From the NCBI RefSeq assembly GCF_016107625.1, contig NZ_JABASV010000003.1, positions 186,001 to 250,000 on the forward strand: a stretch of DNA of 64,000 nt, given 5' to 3'. This document shows positions 1 to 8,791 of the stretch, piece after piece. The notes under the pieces were generated by a model, which was given only the letters and a program-made list of their open reading frames with translations, ran no database searches and was not told the origin of the DNA. Position numbers and translations under genes: made by a program. Every line of letters begins with the position of its first letter. Position 1 is the stretch's first letter. The DNA comes from Vreelandella alkaliphila (GTDB lineage: Bacteria; Pseudomonadota; Gammaproteobacteria; Pseudomonadales; Halomonadaceae).

Positions 1-1
1 C

Positions 2-892
2 AACCCCACCTATGGCAACTTTACGCCCGTAGGGCAGGATGATTTGTTAACCCGAGAAATTGATAAAGAGCAAACCGGCTTGTACGCCCAAAACCAACTG
101 CGTATTGATGACCGTTGGGTGCTTTTAGGTGGGGTTCGCTATGATCAGGCGGATACCGAAAACAGGAATGTTACCGCGGGAACAACGCAACGCTCAGACG
201 ATGACCAAGTATCCTGGTCCGGTGGTGCGATGTATTTAGGGGAAAACGGTGTTAACCCCTATATCAGTTATACCGAATCTTTTGACCCGTTGGGTCGAGT
301 AGACAGCGATGGTGATCTTTACGAGCCCCGCGAAGGTCGCCAGTGGGAAGCTGGGGTCAAAGTCTCGCCCTTTGGCTGGGACGGCTATGTCACTGCCGCA
401 GTATTTGACCTGCAAGAGAGTAATACGCTGATCAACTCGCCAAGTGGCTTCCAGGTGCAAGAGGGGGAACGAACCTCTCAGGGCTTTGAGTTGGAAGGGG
501 TTGGTTACCTAACGGATGACTTAAAAGTGACGGCGGCTTATACCTATACCGATTCACGCCTTGAAGATGATCAGCGGGCGCCTCTGATCCCGCGCCACCA
601 GGCGTCAACCTGGTTGGACTATGCCTTTACCGGCGGTGCATTGAATGACGTTACCTTAGGTGGAGGTGTGCGTTATGTGGGGAGCACGATAGACACCAGT
701 GTGGCAGATAACACTGCCGTGGATAGCTACACGCTGGTCGATGCGATGGTGGGCTACGAGTTTGCTGATGGTTGGCAGGCTCAATTAAACGTCAATAATC
801 TCACCGATAAAGAGTACGTGGCGAGCTGTGAATATTGGTGCTACTACGGCGAGTCTCGCAGTGTCATTGGCAGCGTGAGGTATCATTGGTAA
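2..892 (+). CDS. TonB-dependent siderophore receptor, C-terminal part (5' end outside window)
   Basis: The frame is open to the left edge, so this is the C-terminal part (about 296 residues) of a longer outer-membrane protein. It shows alternating amphipathic beta-strand segments, the phrase VNNLTDKEYVASC typical of the last strands of siderophore receptors, and a terminal aromatic residue (HYW-type end, RYHW) that serves as the outer-membrane insertion signal. A CEYWCYYGES segment just before the last strand resembles FhuA/FhuE-like hydroxamate siderophore receptors, where this cysteine pair recurs. The role would be TonB-powered uptake of a ferric siderophore. The plug domain and TonB box lie outside the window, so the ligand cannot be named. 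It converges on the Crp-family gene to its right. Confidence 0.88.
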   Translation, partial: NPTYGNFTPVGQDDLLTREIDKEQTGLYAQNQLRIDDRWVLLGGVRYDQADTENRNVTAGTTQRSDDDQVSWSGGAMYLGENGVNPYISYTESFDPLGRVDSDGDLYEPREGRQWEAGVKVSPFGWDGYVTAAVFDLQESNTLINSPSGFQVQEGERTSQGFELEGVGYLTDDLKVTAAYTYTDSRLEDDQRAPLIPRHQASTWLDYAFTGGALNDVTLGGGVRYVGSTIDTSVADNTAVDSYTLVDAMVGYEFADGWQAQLNVNNLTDKEYVASCEYWCYYGESRSVIGSVRYHW

Positions 893-917
893 CGCTTGGT
901 TTTCCGCCACTGCTCCG

Positions 918-1634
918 TTAGCTGTGTGGTGTCAGCACACGGGCATACAGCGCACAATCTTCGCTATAGCAAGTGCAAGACGCTTCGATCAGGCCGGGGC
1001 GGTCTATGATGATGATTTCACCACGGTGGTAACGAATTAGGCCGCGTGTTTGCAGGGCAATTGCCGCCAACGTAATCCCTGCTCGTCGAACGCCTAGCAT
1101 CATGGCCAAGAACTCGTGGGTTAGCTGCAATCTATCTGATTTGGCGCGGTCTTGGGTCATTAGCAGCCAGCGGGCAAGGCGTTCCTCAATCCGGTGAAAA
1201 TGGATGCAGGCCGCTGAGTTTGCTAGCTGATTAATGACGACGTAAAGGTAGCGTTTTAGCCGCAGATGCAGTACCGGGCACTCTAGCAAGAGCCGTTGAA
1301 AGCTAGCAGTGTTGATACGCAGCGCTACCCCGGCTCCCTGAACAACTGCGAGCAGTGGCGCTTCTTCGATACCGAGCATCAGTGAGAGGCCAAGCATGCC
1401 TTCACGTCCTGCCATCGCCACTTCGAGGCGGCTATCCCCATGGAGAATGACGATCTGTGAAATGAAACTGTTGATGGGGAAGTAGGCGTGGGTGACTGTA
1501 TCGGTGGGGTGGTAAAGTTCTTCGCCAAACGTAAGCGACACAGTCTCGCTACTGGCCATCAAAGCGTCTTGCTCAGCAGTAGGCAGATCAGCAAGAAGGT
1601 GATTGGCATCGGCAGCGTGAAAAATAGACGTCAT
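918..1634 (-). CDS. Crp/Fnr-family transcriptional regulator (copy 1)
   Basis: A 238-residue protein with an N-terminal cyclic-nucleotide-binding-like beta-roll and a C-terminal winged helix-turn-helix (around LTHEFLAMMLGVRRAGI, residues about 170-190). The ORF could extend upstream to 1736, but the ATG at 1634 is preceded by GGAGAGG at good spacing and gives a length matching the neighbouring paralogue, so I use it. There is no N-terminal cysteine cluster for an FNR-type Fe-S centre and no obvious cAMP-binding arginine/serine signature. The C-terminal tail carries a short Cys-rich stretch (SCTCYSEDC) also seen, shorter, in the paralogue. The signal it senses is unknown. It lies in tandem with the paralogue, separated by about 190 bp. 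Confidence 0.85.
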   Translation of the reverse strand: MTSIFHAADANHLLADLPTAEQDALMASSETVSLTFGEELYHPTDTVTHAYFPINSFISQIVILHGDSRLEVAMAGREGMLGLSLMLGIEEAPLLAVVQGAGVALRINTASFQRLLLECPVLHLRLKRYLYVVINQLANSAACIHFHRIEERLARWLLMTQDRAKSDRLQLTHEFLAMMLGVRRAGITLAAIALQTRGLIRYHRGEIIIIDRPGLIEASCTCYSEDCALYARVLTPHS

Positions 1635-1828
1635 GTGCCTCTCCGGTTGAAAGAACCTGGCAAACGGCACAATGAAGGTCGCGATCATTTTGATGTCGGC
1701 TGCAGACGCACCATCTTTTTTTAATGGTACCTCCACACATTAACATTGGGTGAATCAAGCGTCGGCACGCTAGCGTACATAGCGCGTTAGTACTTTTGGC
1801 ATTATGTTAGTGGTTTCGCTTATGTTGC

Positions 1829-2548
1829 TCACATAACGTTATGGTGGTTGAGTAGTCGATCATACTCGCGTTTGACCACTGAGTAGCACTCGCAGACCCG
1901 TGCTTCCAGCCCAGGGCGGTCGATTACTTTAATGCGCCCTCGGTTGTAAGAAATCAATCCAGCCTTTTGAAGTTTACCCGCTGACTCGGTGACTCCCTCG
2001 CGACGCACGCCTAACATATTGGCAATTAATTCCTGGGTCATCACCAGTTCATTTCCCGGCAGCCGATCAAGGCTGAGCAACAGCCAGCGGCATAGCTGTT
2101 GGTCGACGCTGTGGTGACGGTTGCATACCGCTGTCTGCGCCATCTGGGTCAGTAAGGCTTGGGTATAGCGAAGCAGCAGTCTCTGCATGGCACCGGCGCG
2201 GTAGAATTCGTTTTTGAGCAGCTGTCCCTTAAGGCGATAAGCATGTCCTGCGCTCTGTACGATCGCTCGGCTGGGGGTGGTTTCACCTCCCATAAATAGC
2301 GAGACGCCTACAATTCCCTCGTAGCCGACTATAGCGATCTCCGTCGAAGCGCCGTTCTCCATCACGCAGAGTAGCGAGACGATGGAATCCAGCGGGAAGT
2401 AGACATGGCTCATTTGCCGACCGGATTCACTAAGTGATTGACCCAATGTCAATGTAACTTTTTCAAGGTGAGGCAACAGATGCGCGAGATCATCTCTGGG
2501 AAGTAGGTTTAGCAACGCATTTTGTTTAAAATCATGCGGTTCAAGCAT
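1829..2548 (-). CDS. Crp/Fnr-family transcriptional regulator (copy 2)
   Basis: A 239-residue paralogue of the gene at 918-1634. The two share the layout LPRDDL...SxSYFPxxSIxSL...EIAxVGxEGxxG in the sensory beta-roll and a C-terminal winged HTH (MTQELIANMLGVRREGVTE), followed by IDRPGLEARVCECYS. The start is the ATG at 2548 with GAGGA about eight bases upstream. Like copy 1 it lacks the FNR cysteine set. The pair are on the same strand and could be co-transcribed. Proteins of this type often control stress or exopolysaccharide genes, and a diguanylate cyclase gene diverges from this one, but no target can be read from the sequence. Confidence 0.85.
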   Translation of the reverse strand: MLEPHDFKQNALLNLLPRDDLAHLLPHLEKVTLTLGQSLSESGRQMSHVYFPLDSIVSLLCVMENGASTEIAIVGYEGIVGVSLFMGGETTPSRAIVQSAGHAYRLKGQLLKNEFYRAGAMQRLLLRYTQALLTQMAQTAVCNRHHSVDQQLCRWLLLSLDRLPGNELVMTQELIANMLGVRREGVTESAGKLQKAGLISYNRGRIKVIDRPGLEARVCECYSVVKREYDRLLNHHNVM

Positions 2549-2892
2549 TTAATATCCTCATTATCCCTGACTTATAAGCAGCTTTTTTAGCCGCCGCTAT
2601 TACAAGGGAGCCATTGTGGATCTATGTCTCCTGCTGATAGATATGCTTCTTTCAAGTATAGAGTGCCTTGAGGCCGTCTCTGTACGCTATCGCACATAGG
2701 ACTGATTTGTGGGCTTGTGTGTCGCCAATTCTAATTAAAATAACTTGCTGCTTGTGTTCGCCAGCGCACAGTGAGTCATTAAGCGACCGTCTAATGTCAC
2801 TATCAGTGAGGCAAGGGATATGCCTGAACAGGATGTTGCACTGTGCGCTGCAAGGAAAGCAGCGCCGACCTTACCCTTGGGCAAGGCTACAC
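2549..2892. other. Intergenic region between divergent regulator and cyclase genes
   Basis: About 340 bases between the Crp-type regulator (leftward) and the chosen start of the diguanylate cyclase (rightward). The cyclase frame stays open back to a TTG at 2668, but the translation before 2893 is Cys/Arg-rich and unlike any domain, so I read it as leader. It should hold both divergent promoters. I see no convincing operator or RNA structure. Confidence 0.4.
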
Positions 2893-3945
2893 ATGGATAA
2901 AAACGTCATGCTGTACGGTGGTCACCAAAACAATAACGCCCACACGACAGAAAATGATGCCGAGCAAGGTGCCGACGAGCGATTGCGAAGTGTCGAGAAT
3001 GCCCTGCAAGTAGAAAGAGATTGGGCTAAAGCAACACTAAATTCAATCGGTGATGCTGTTTTGACGACCGATTTGAGCGCCAGGATTACCTATCTGAACT
3101 GCGTTGCTGAAGTGTTAACCGGTTGGACTAGTTTAGAGGCGCTTGGTAAACCAATTGATCAGGTCTTGAAACTCGTTCATATCCAAACTTACGAGCCCGT
3201 GCCTAACCCAGCGCTAAGAGCGATAGACGAAAATCGCCCGGTAGGGTTGGCTCTGGACTGCGTGCTGATTCGCCAGGATGGTAGCCAGCTAGAGATAGAA
3301 GATTCGGCGGCTCCTATTCATGATAGCCATGGTGTTACGGTAGGGGCGGTAATTGTATTTCATGATGCCAAGCACTCTTTAACACGCGCAGAGCAACTAG
3401 CCTATCAGGCCCACTATGATGCGCTAACCAAGCTGCCTAATCGTTTTCTATTTGCAGAACAATTTGCTCGCGCTATCCGTCTTGCAAAACGGCACGACCA
3501 TTATGTCGCACTGTTATATTTAGATATCGATAACTTTAAGTTCATCAATGATTCACTTGGCCATACTGTTGGCGACAGTTTGTTGCAGCTCGTCGCTAAC
3601 TGTCTCAGTGAATGCGTACGTGCTACAGACTCCGTGTCCCGTCAGGGTGGAGATGAGTTTATAGTGCTGCTTAGTGAAATTGAAAAGCTAAACGATGCTG
3701 CCAGAGTGGCAAAAAAAATCCTTCGGGCATTAGCGATGCCATGCTGTGTTGGTCACTATAAACTAGGCATTAGTGTCAGTATCGGGATCAGCCTCTATCC
3801 CGATCATGGGGCAAATGAACATAGTTTGCTCGAGAATGCCGATACCGCTATGTATTGTGCAAAGAAAAGCGGTCGAAACCAATACCAAGTATTTAGTCAT
3901 GATATGGGAAACAACAGTAGACAGTACAATTATAAAGAACGTTGA
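2893..3945 (+). CDS. PAS-GGDEF diguanylate cyclase
   Basis: About 350 residues. A short N-terminal coil (residues about 30-45) leads into a PAS sensor (about 45-160: ATLNSIGDAVLTTDLSARI...) and then a GGDEF domain (about 170-335). The catalytic motif is intact as GGDEF (residues 252-256), and an allosteric inhibitory I-site, RATD (243-246), lies exactly five residues before it, as in PleD-type enzymes. No EAL domain follows. The protein should therefore make cyclic di-GMP from two GTP in response to a PAS-sensed cue and be product-inhibited. No membrane segment is visible in the chosen reading. The start is ATG 2893 with a weak AAGG site; an upstream TTG is possible but less likely. Confidence 0.85.
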   Translation: MDKNVMLYGGHQNNNAHTTENDAEQGADERLRSVENALQVERDWAKATLNSIGDAVLTTDLSARITYLNCVAEVLTGWTSLEALGKPIDQVLKLVHIQTYEPVPNPALRAIDENRPVGLALDCVLIRQDGSQLEIEDSAAPIHDSHGVTVGAVIVFHDAKHSLTRAEQLAYQAHYDALTKLPNRFLFAEQFARAIRLAKRHDHYVALLYLDIDNFKFINDSLGHTVGDSLLQLVANCLSECVRATDSVSRQGGDEFIVLLSEIEKLNDAARVAKKILRALAMPCCVGHYKLGISVSIGISLYPDHGANEHSLLENADTAMYCAKKSGRNQYQVFSHDMGNNSRQYNYKER

Positions 3946-4033
3946 ACTCGTTTAGCTATCCATTCTATTAGAATTCACTAGACTCAAGCGTTACGCTCAC
4001 GCTTATGTGACGTTGTGTGCCTGGGAGCTGGTT

Positions 4034-5389
4034 ATGACACGATTTTATCGCCGTTTTAGTTTGATGTTGCCGCTTGCGTTTCCCGCTTTGCTGATTAGCT
4101 CAATGGTTTATGCGGATACTCCGCAAGCGAGTGCCTCGGTATTAAGTGCTGAAGCTTCTGACCCGAACCGCTTAGGCTGGATGCAGGGCTTCCCACCTGC
4201 GCCGGAGCAGTTGATTGGCCAGCCAGACTCCAACTACTTTAGTTTCCCCAAAATGCGCTGGACGGTGTGCCACTTTCGCGAGCTGTTGCCTACTAAGCAG
4301 GTCAGCCGTGGGTTAGGCGCACCTGCTCCTTTGCCCTATGCATTAGATGACGCGATAAACGATGTCACCTTCACTCCGATTGACGCTAGTGAGCCTATGT
4401 CGTGGCAGGCGTCGCTAAATGAAAACTACACCGATGGTCTGCTGATTCTTCACCAAGGCCAGGTGGTGTATGAGACTTACTCAGGCTGTTTGGATGAAAC
4501 TGGCCAGCACGGCGCGATGTCGGTGACTAAATCGATGACCGGCTTGCTAGGTGAGATCTTGGTGGCAGAAGGCGTGCTGGATGAGCAAGCGCTGGTGGGT
4601 GATATTTTACCGGAACTTGCCGACAGTGCTTTTGGTAATGCCACGGTGAAGCAACTACTTGAGATGACCACAGGCCTTGCTTACAGCGAAGATTACAGTG
4701 ACCCCAACGCTGAGATCTGGGCCTACAATGCAGCGGCAAGCCCGCTCCCCAAGCCAGACGATTACACTGGGCCGCGTACTTATTATGAGTATCTCGCAAC
4801 GGTACAACCGGAAGGGCAGCATGGGCAGGTCTTTGGCTATAAAACGATTAATACCGATGCACTTGGCTGGGTGATCGCGCGCACGACGGGTGAATCGGTG
4901 GCGTCATTGCTGTCATCGCGTCTTTGGCAGCGGTTAGGCATGGAGCAGGATGCTTACTTTACCGTGGACTCCATTGGTACGCCGTTCGCAGGGGGCGGTT
5001 TGAGCGCTGGCCTTCGGGATTTGGCCAGAGTCGGCCAGTTGGTGCTTAATGAAGGCGTAATGAATGGTGAGCGGCTATTTCCTGCCGCAGCCGTTGAGCG
5101 CATTCGGGAAGGCGGCGACAGGCAAGCGTTTGACGCCGCGGGATATCGTTATTTACCGGGCGGTAGCTACCGCGGCATGTGGTGGTCTCTGCATAACGAG
5201 CATGGCGCCTTTGCCGCAAGAGGCGTGCATGGACAAACCATTTATATTGATCCCACCGCTGAGATGGTCATTGTGCGTTTTGCATCGCACCCGGTGGCAG
5301 GAAATGCGGCTAATGACCCTACCTCACTCCCCGCCTATCAGGCTGTTGCAGAGTATTTGATGGAAAAAGCGGCTATGGCACCTGAGTAA
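4034..5389 (+). CDS. Exported serine hydrolase, beta-lactamase/NylB-like fold
   Basis: A 451-residue protein with a signal peptide (residues about 1-27, ending SSMVYA-D). The catalytic S-x-x-K motif is SVTK (Ser163, Lys166). A GYKTINTDALG segment lies where the second catalytic motif (Tyr-x-Asn-like) falls, and GVHGQTIYIDP near the C-terminus corresponds to the KTG-like third element with HGQ. This matches class C beta-lactamase-fold hydrolases related to 6-aminohexanoate-dimer hydrolase (NylB) and esterases rather than true beta-lactamases. The substrate is unknown; it acts in the periplasm or outside. The start is ATG 4034, preceded by GGGAG; a GTG/ATG at 4007 would add nine residues. It converges on the nhaC-like gene through a bidirectional terminator. 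Confidence 0.82.
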   Translation: MTRFYRRFSLMLPLAFPALLISSMVYADTPQASASVLSAEASDPNRLGWMQGFPPAPEQLIGQPDSNYFSFPKMRWTVCHFRELLPTKQVSRGLGAPAPLPYALDDAINDVTFTPIDASEPMSWQASLNENYTDGLLILHQGQVVYETYSGCLDETGQHGAMSVTKSMTGLLGEILVAEGVLDEQALVGDILPELADSAFGNATVKQLLEMTTGLAYSEDYSDPNAEIWAYNAAASPLPKPDDYTGPRTYYEYLATVQPEGQHGQVFGYKTINTDALGWVIARTTGESVASLLSSRLWQRLGMEQDAYFTVDSIGTPFAGGGLSAGLRDLARVGQLVLNEGVMNGERLFPAAAVERIREGGDRQAFDAAGYRYLPGGSYRGMWWSLHNEHGAFAARGVHGQTIYIDPTAEMVIVRFASHPVAGNAANDPTSLPAYQAVAEYLMEKAAMAPE

Positions 5390-5392
5390 TAT

Positions 5393-5436
5393 GCCAAACA
5401 GTACTTTCCATGGGTCCTTTCTCAAGGTCGGTGCAA
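5393..5436 (+). repeat. Left copy of 44-bp direct repeat (fragment of the 18.1-kb pseudogene)
   Basis: This 44-base stretch just after the serine hydrolase stop repeats bases 18163-18206 in the same orientation with a single mismatch (C at 5421 versus T). The right copy lies inside the 3' coding part of the sucrase/ferredoxin-like pseudogene. The two copies bracket the hydroxyproline island, about 12.8 kb apart. Similarity fades on both sides. Confidence 0.9.
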
Positions 5437-5553
5437 TTGGATGAAGGGACTGGAGGCAACCTCGGTCGCTGGGCAAATCGCGACAAGTCATTAGGGGAGT
5501 AGTGGAAAAATATATATCTGCAGAAGGTTGTTTTTCATGAGATTAAAACTAAA

Positions 5554-5586
5554 AACTCCGGTTTGAATTATTTACAAACCGGAGTT
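5554..5586. terminator. Bidirectional rho-independent terminator
   Basis: A perfect 12-bp stem (AACTCCGGTTTG / CAAACCGGAGTT) with a 9-base A/T loop. It is preceded by an A run and followed by a T run, so it can end both the rightward serine hydrolase transcript and the leftward dehydrogenase-nhaC transcript. Confidence 0.9.
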
Positions 5587-5640
5587 TTTTTACGTGTTTA
5601 GCTTATTGGAAAGCTAAAAGCTTGAGGTGATTTTAGGTTA

Positions 5641-7083
5641 TCAAGCTGCGGGTACACTGCGTTGATGAGTGGTTGTTTGTTCGGCGTTATCTGCTGGTGA
5701 GGTTCTCCAAATGGCAATATTGGCATAGCCGTAGAAGATAGCGATTACCAGTACAAGCATGTGATACCAAAGGAATGGCAGGTAGCTCAGTGTCGAAACG
5801 CCAAGGGTTGCGGCCATAAATACACCACCGTCTGTCCATGGCACCATAGGTGTTGTAATGGTGCCGCCCGCTTCTGCGTTACGAGAGAGAACGCGACGAT
5901 CGATCCCCTGTTTGTCGTAGTTCTTCTCAGTTATCGTGCTGGCGGTAATGAGAGAGACATAGGCTGCGCCACCGAAGAAGTTACCGAAGAAGCCACCCAA
6001 TATGGTTGAAAGGGTGAGTCGGCCTGGGTTGTTGGCCCAACTGAGAAACCCCTGGCTGATAGCCTGTAGAATGCCGACCCGTTCCATTAAACCGCCTAAA
6101 CCAAGCGCGAAAAGGATGAGGGCAACGACACCCAGCATAGACTCTATTCCGCCACGATTAAGGAGAGTGTTGAGAAACGCTTCATCAGACTGCATTGCAT
6201 TGCCGGAATAGGCGGTTTGGATCGCATCAACGGGGCTCATGTCCTGCACTAGCCAAGCACAGATGCTGCCGAGGACGGCACCTAATGTGATGACAGGGAT
6301 GGCTGGCAAGCGACGAGTCAATAGGATAATAACAACGACCGCTGGAAGCAGCAGCCAAGGCGTTATTGTGAAGTGACTTTCCAGGGCCTGCATAGCCGCT
6401 GCTGCTTGAGATGTGTCTGCTGTGTCGCTGATATAGAAAAAACCAACGGTGATGAACAGTATCGACGCTATGATAACCGCAGGCCCGCTAACCCACATCA
6501 TCGAGCGAATATGGTCTATAAGATTCACTTTACACAGTGACGCGGTCATCACTGTTGTATCGGAAAGCGGCGACATTTTATCACCTACGTACGCGCCTGA
6601 TATCACGGCACCAGCAACCAGTGGTAGCGGGATACCAAAGCTGTGGCCGATACCCATCATCGCTACCCCAGCCGTTCCCACTGTACCAAAGGAAGTGCCG
6701 GTAGCTAGAGACGTTAAGGAGCAAATAATAAAAGCTGCGAAAAGGAAAATCTGTGGGTTCATCACTGACAGGCCGTAATAAATAATGCTCGGTACGATAC
6801 CGCCTGCAATCCAGGTGCCAATCAGTGCCCCCACGGTAGTGAGCACCAAAACGGCCTCCATGCCATTATGAATACCTTTAATAAGCCCTTCCTGCATGTT
6901 TTCGTAGGAAAGCTTAAGTTTTAAACCCAGCCCCATAATCAAAAACCAAGAGGCGAACAAGGCAAGTTGTATCGGGAGTTCAAGTAAGCTGATACTGACA
7001 AACATGATGGCTATAAAGCCGAACATGATGGCAAAAACCTCTATCATGTTAGGCAGTCTTACGAGACCTTTTGGGGAAGACAT
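5641..7083 (-). CDS. nhaC: NhaC-family Na+/H+ antiporter-type transporter
   Basis: A 480-residue inner-membrane protein with about twelve hydrophobic helices. Family features include the early SLLELPIQLALFASWFLIMG segment, the SGAYVGDKMSPLSDTT signature (residues about 160-180) and SLATGTSFGTVGTAGVAM. NhaC proteins exchange cytoplasmic H+ or an organic anion for Na+; MleN of this family couples malate and lactate exchange. It lies 43 bp downstream of the FAD dehydrogenase on the same strand and shares its promoter, which carries the island operator, so a role in hydroxyproline or product movement (or Na+ balance during Na+-driven uptake) is more likely than general pH homeostasis. Start ATG 7083 has AGGAG five bases upstream. 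The substrate is inferred only. Confidence 0.85.
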   Translation of the reverse strand: MSSPKGLVRLPNMIEVFAIMFGFIAIMFVSISLLELPIQLALFASWFLIMGLGLKLKLSYENMQEGLIKGIHNGMEAVLVLTTVGALIGTWIAGGIVPSIIYYGLSVMNPQIFLFAAFIICSLTSLATGTSFGTVGTAGVAMMGIGHSFGIPLPLVAGAVISGAYVGDKMSPLSDTTVMTASLCKVNLIDHIRSMMWVSGPAVIIASILFITVGFFYISDTADTSQAAAAMQALESHFTITPWLLLPAVVVIILLTRRLPAIPVITLGAVLGSICAWLVQDMSPVDAIQTAYSGNAMQSDEAFLNTLLNRGGIESMLGVVALILFALGLGGLMERVGILQAISQGFLSWANNPGRLTLSTILGGFFGNFFGGAAYVSLITASTITEKNYDKQGIDRRVLSRNAEAGGTITTPMVPWTDGGVFMAATLGVSTLSYLPFLWYHMLVLVIAIFYGYANIAIWRTSPADNAEQTTTHQRSVPAA

Positions 7084-7126
7084 AATAGCTCCTATGATGT
7101 TGTTCTTAGGGTTGGGGTGTCGCGTG

Positions 7127-8422
7127 CTAGGAAAATCGGCTTAGCCGATAGGGAGATAAATCAATGGGCAGTTGAGCTTGTTGGTTTTCTTGCTTGGCCA
7201 GCTGGCTAATAATTTCGGCTGTAATAGCGGCTTGAGTGAGACCAAGGTGATGGTGCCCGAAAGCTAGTAGGACTCTGCCACTTTTAACGCTATCGATAAT
7301 AGGGAGTGAGTCGGGTAACGAGGGGCGAAAGCCCATCCAAGTTTTGGCGTCGGTAGTATCCAAGTCGTTTTTGAAGAGCCCTTGGCTGAGTTTGTGCAGT
7401 TGCCAAGCGCGTTGCATATTGGCTGGTCGATGTAGCCCGGCAAATTCGACGGTACCTGCCAATCGTAATCCCTCATCCATGGGCGTCATGATGAAACGAC
7501 GCTCCAACGAGGTAACCGCCATAGGCAGCCGATGCCGTTCATGAGGCAGCATCAGGTGATAGCCCCTCTCCGTATCAAGAGGAACTTTAGTACCCGTTAG
7601 CGTGGCAGTGAGATGGGCAGAATAAGCTCCACATGAAATAACAACTTTGCCGGCCGTGAAGGAGGACGAACTCGCGGTCTTCAGCATCACACCGTGGCCA
7701 TGGTCTTGGCCTGATACGACGTTTTCTTGTCTAAACTGCACTCCATTGGCTTTAGCAGCTGATACGAGTGAGTCGACGATCTGTGAGGGATTAATCGTAT
7801 GTGCGGTGTCAGGGAAGAATAGCCCGCCTTTAATGCTGTCTGACAATTGAGGAGCGATGTCTTTAATTGCACTGCCTTGCCAGTATTCCACGGCTACTTG
7901 CTGGTCAGTCATCCTTGTGTGAAGTGCTGCTAACTCTTCGGCAGCGCTATCTTTTTCATAAACCAGGAGAGACCCGTCCTCTTTTAGCAGATGCCTGCTA
8001 TCTATGGTGTCAAGCAATCGGCGCCAGGCATCCAGGCTATTCTCATTGAGAGCACGGATGCCTGCTACGCTGGCTCGATAGGGAGCCTTGCGTAGATTCC
8101 AAAGTAGTCGAGTGAACCAGGGTAGAGCCTTGGGAACATAGCGCCAATCCAAGCGTAGCGGCCCCATTGGGTCCAGTAGCATTTTGGGTAATCGCTTCAC
8201 AATGGCTGCATTGGCAATAGGAAAAACCTGCTCCGTTGCCATATGGCCCGCGTTGCCAAACGATGCACCCATACCCGGATGCTGGTGGCTGTCTAGCACC
8301 AAAACACGCAAGCCTTGTTGGCTCAATGACAGGGCACAAGCGCTACCTACCACTCCTGCACCGATAACGATGACATCGGCATCCTCGTTAGAGCCGCTAC
8401 TCTTAGTGCTTCGTGGATTCAT
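7127..8422 (-). CDS. FAD-dependent D-amino acid (D-hydroxyproline) dehydrogenase, DadA family
   Basis: A 431-residue FAD oxidoreductase of the DAO/DadA family. The N-terminal Rossmann motif is IGAGVVGSA (residues about 21-29), followed by the acidic end of strand 2 (VLVLDSH) and GASFGNAGHMATEQVFP, which is characteristic of the single-subunit D-hydroxyproline dehydrogenases found next to hydroxyproline epimerases. The C-terminal GRVLLAFGHHHLGLTQ closes the FAD site. The expected reaction is cis-4-hydroxy-D-proline to 1-pyrroline-4-hydroxy-2-carboxylate, with electrons passed to the respiratory chain. It is the first gene of a leftward two-gene unit with nhaC. The start is ATG 8422 with AAGGAAG upstream. 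General D-amino acid dehydrogenase activity is the main alternative. Confidence 0.85.
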   Translation of the reverse strand: MNPRSTKSSGSNEDADVIVIGAGVVGSACALSLSQQGLRVLVLDSHQHPGMGASFGNAGHMATEQVFPIANAAIVKRLPKMLLDPMGPLRLDWRYVPKALPWFTRLLWNLRKAPYRASVAGIRALNENSLDAWRRLLDTIDSRHLLKEDGSLLVYEKDSAAEELAALHTRMTDQQVAVEYWQGSAIKDIAPQLSDSIKGGLFFPDTAHTINPSQIVDSLVSAAKANGVQFRQENVVSGQDHGHGVMLKTASSSSFTAGKVVISCGAYSAHLTATLTGTKVPLDTERGYHLMLPHERHRLPMAVTSLERRFIMTPMDEGLRLAGTVEFAGLHRPANMQRAWQLHKLSQGLFKNDLDTTDAKTWMGFRPSLPDSLPIIDSVKSGRVLLAFGHHHLGLTQAAITAEIISQLAKQENQQAQLPIDLSPYRLSRFS

Positions 8423-8451
8423 GAAGCTTCCTTAATTCTATTTTTTGTAGA

Positions 8452-8465
8452 TTGTATAAAATATA
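8452..8465 (-). promoter_or_regulatory. Predicted GntR operator/-10 region of the dehydrogenase-nhaC unit
   Basis: On the minus strand this reads TATATTTTATACAA, identical to the motif at 14823-14836. TATACA within it can serve as a -10 box, with TTCATA 16 bases upstream as a weak -35. The start codon follows about 30 bases downstream. The repeated placement on promoters of the island suggests repressor binding by the local GntR protein. Confidence 0.7.
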
Positions 8466-8791
8466 TCTCAGGTTTATGAATTGGATCAATACCGTCAACG
8501 ACAAATATTGGTAAGAAATGGCAGGAGAGGAGCGCCGTGCGATAGCAAAGGGCAAGTAGCGAGCGGTAAAAATGAAACTAACTAGTAGTTCAAAGGTGCT
8601 TATGGGGTAGAAACGATAGGAGCAGGGCTTGATCCGCCAAAACTATTCGAATAGCCGGAAGGCGCTAGCGTTAGCTAGCCGAAGTATATGAAGAGGGTAA
8701 GTTGGTGCTAGACGTAGTGTTTATAACTTAAGTAGAGGAGAGGGAGAGGCTGCTATGGTTGGAGTCGGGTAGTGAAAGTGGCACTTATGCT
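8466..8791. other. Non-coding stretch between gntR end and dehydrogenase promoter
   Basis: About 325 bases with no credible gene on either strand. It is purine-rich on the plus strand (runs such as AGAGGAGAGGGAGAGG near 8735). No terminator, RNA or repeat is evident. Confidence 0.4.

Noticed and set aside
1832..1843. The 12-bp palindrome CATAACGTTATG near the end of the second Crp-type gene.
   Set aside because: It encodes the last residues of that protein, and such a short A/T-rich palindrome is expected by chance.
4034..5389. Calling the serine hydrolase a class C beta-lactamase.
   Set aside because: The second and third active-site motifs differ from the YxN and KTG of true AmpC enzymes, and NylB-like hydrolases fit better.
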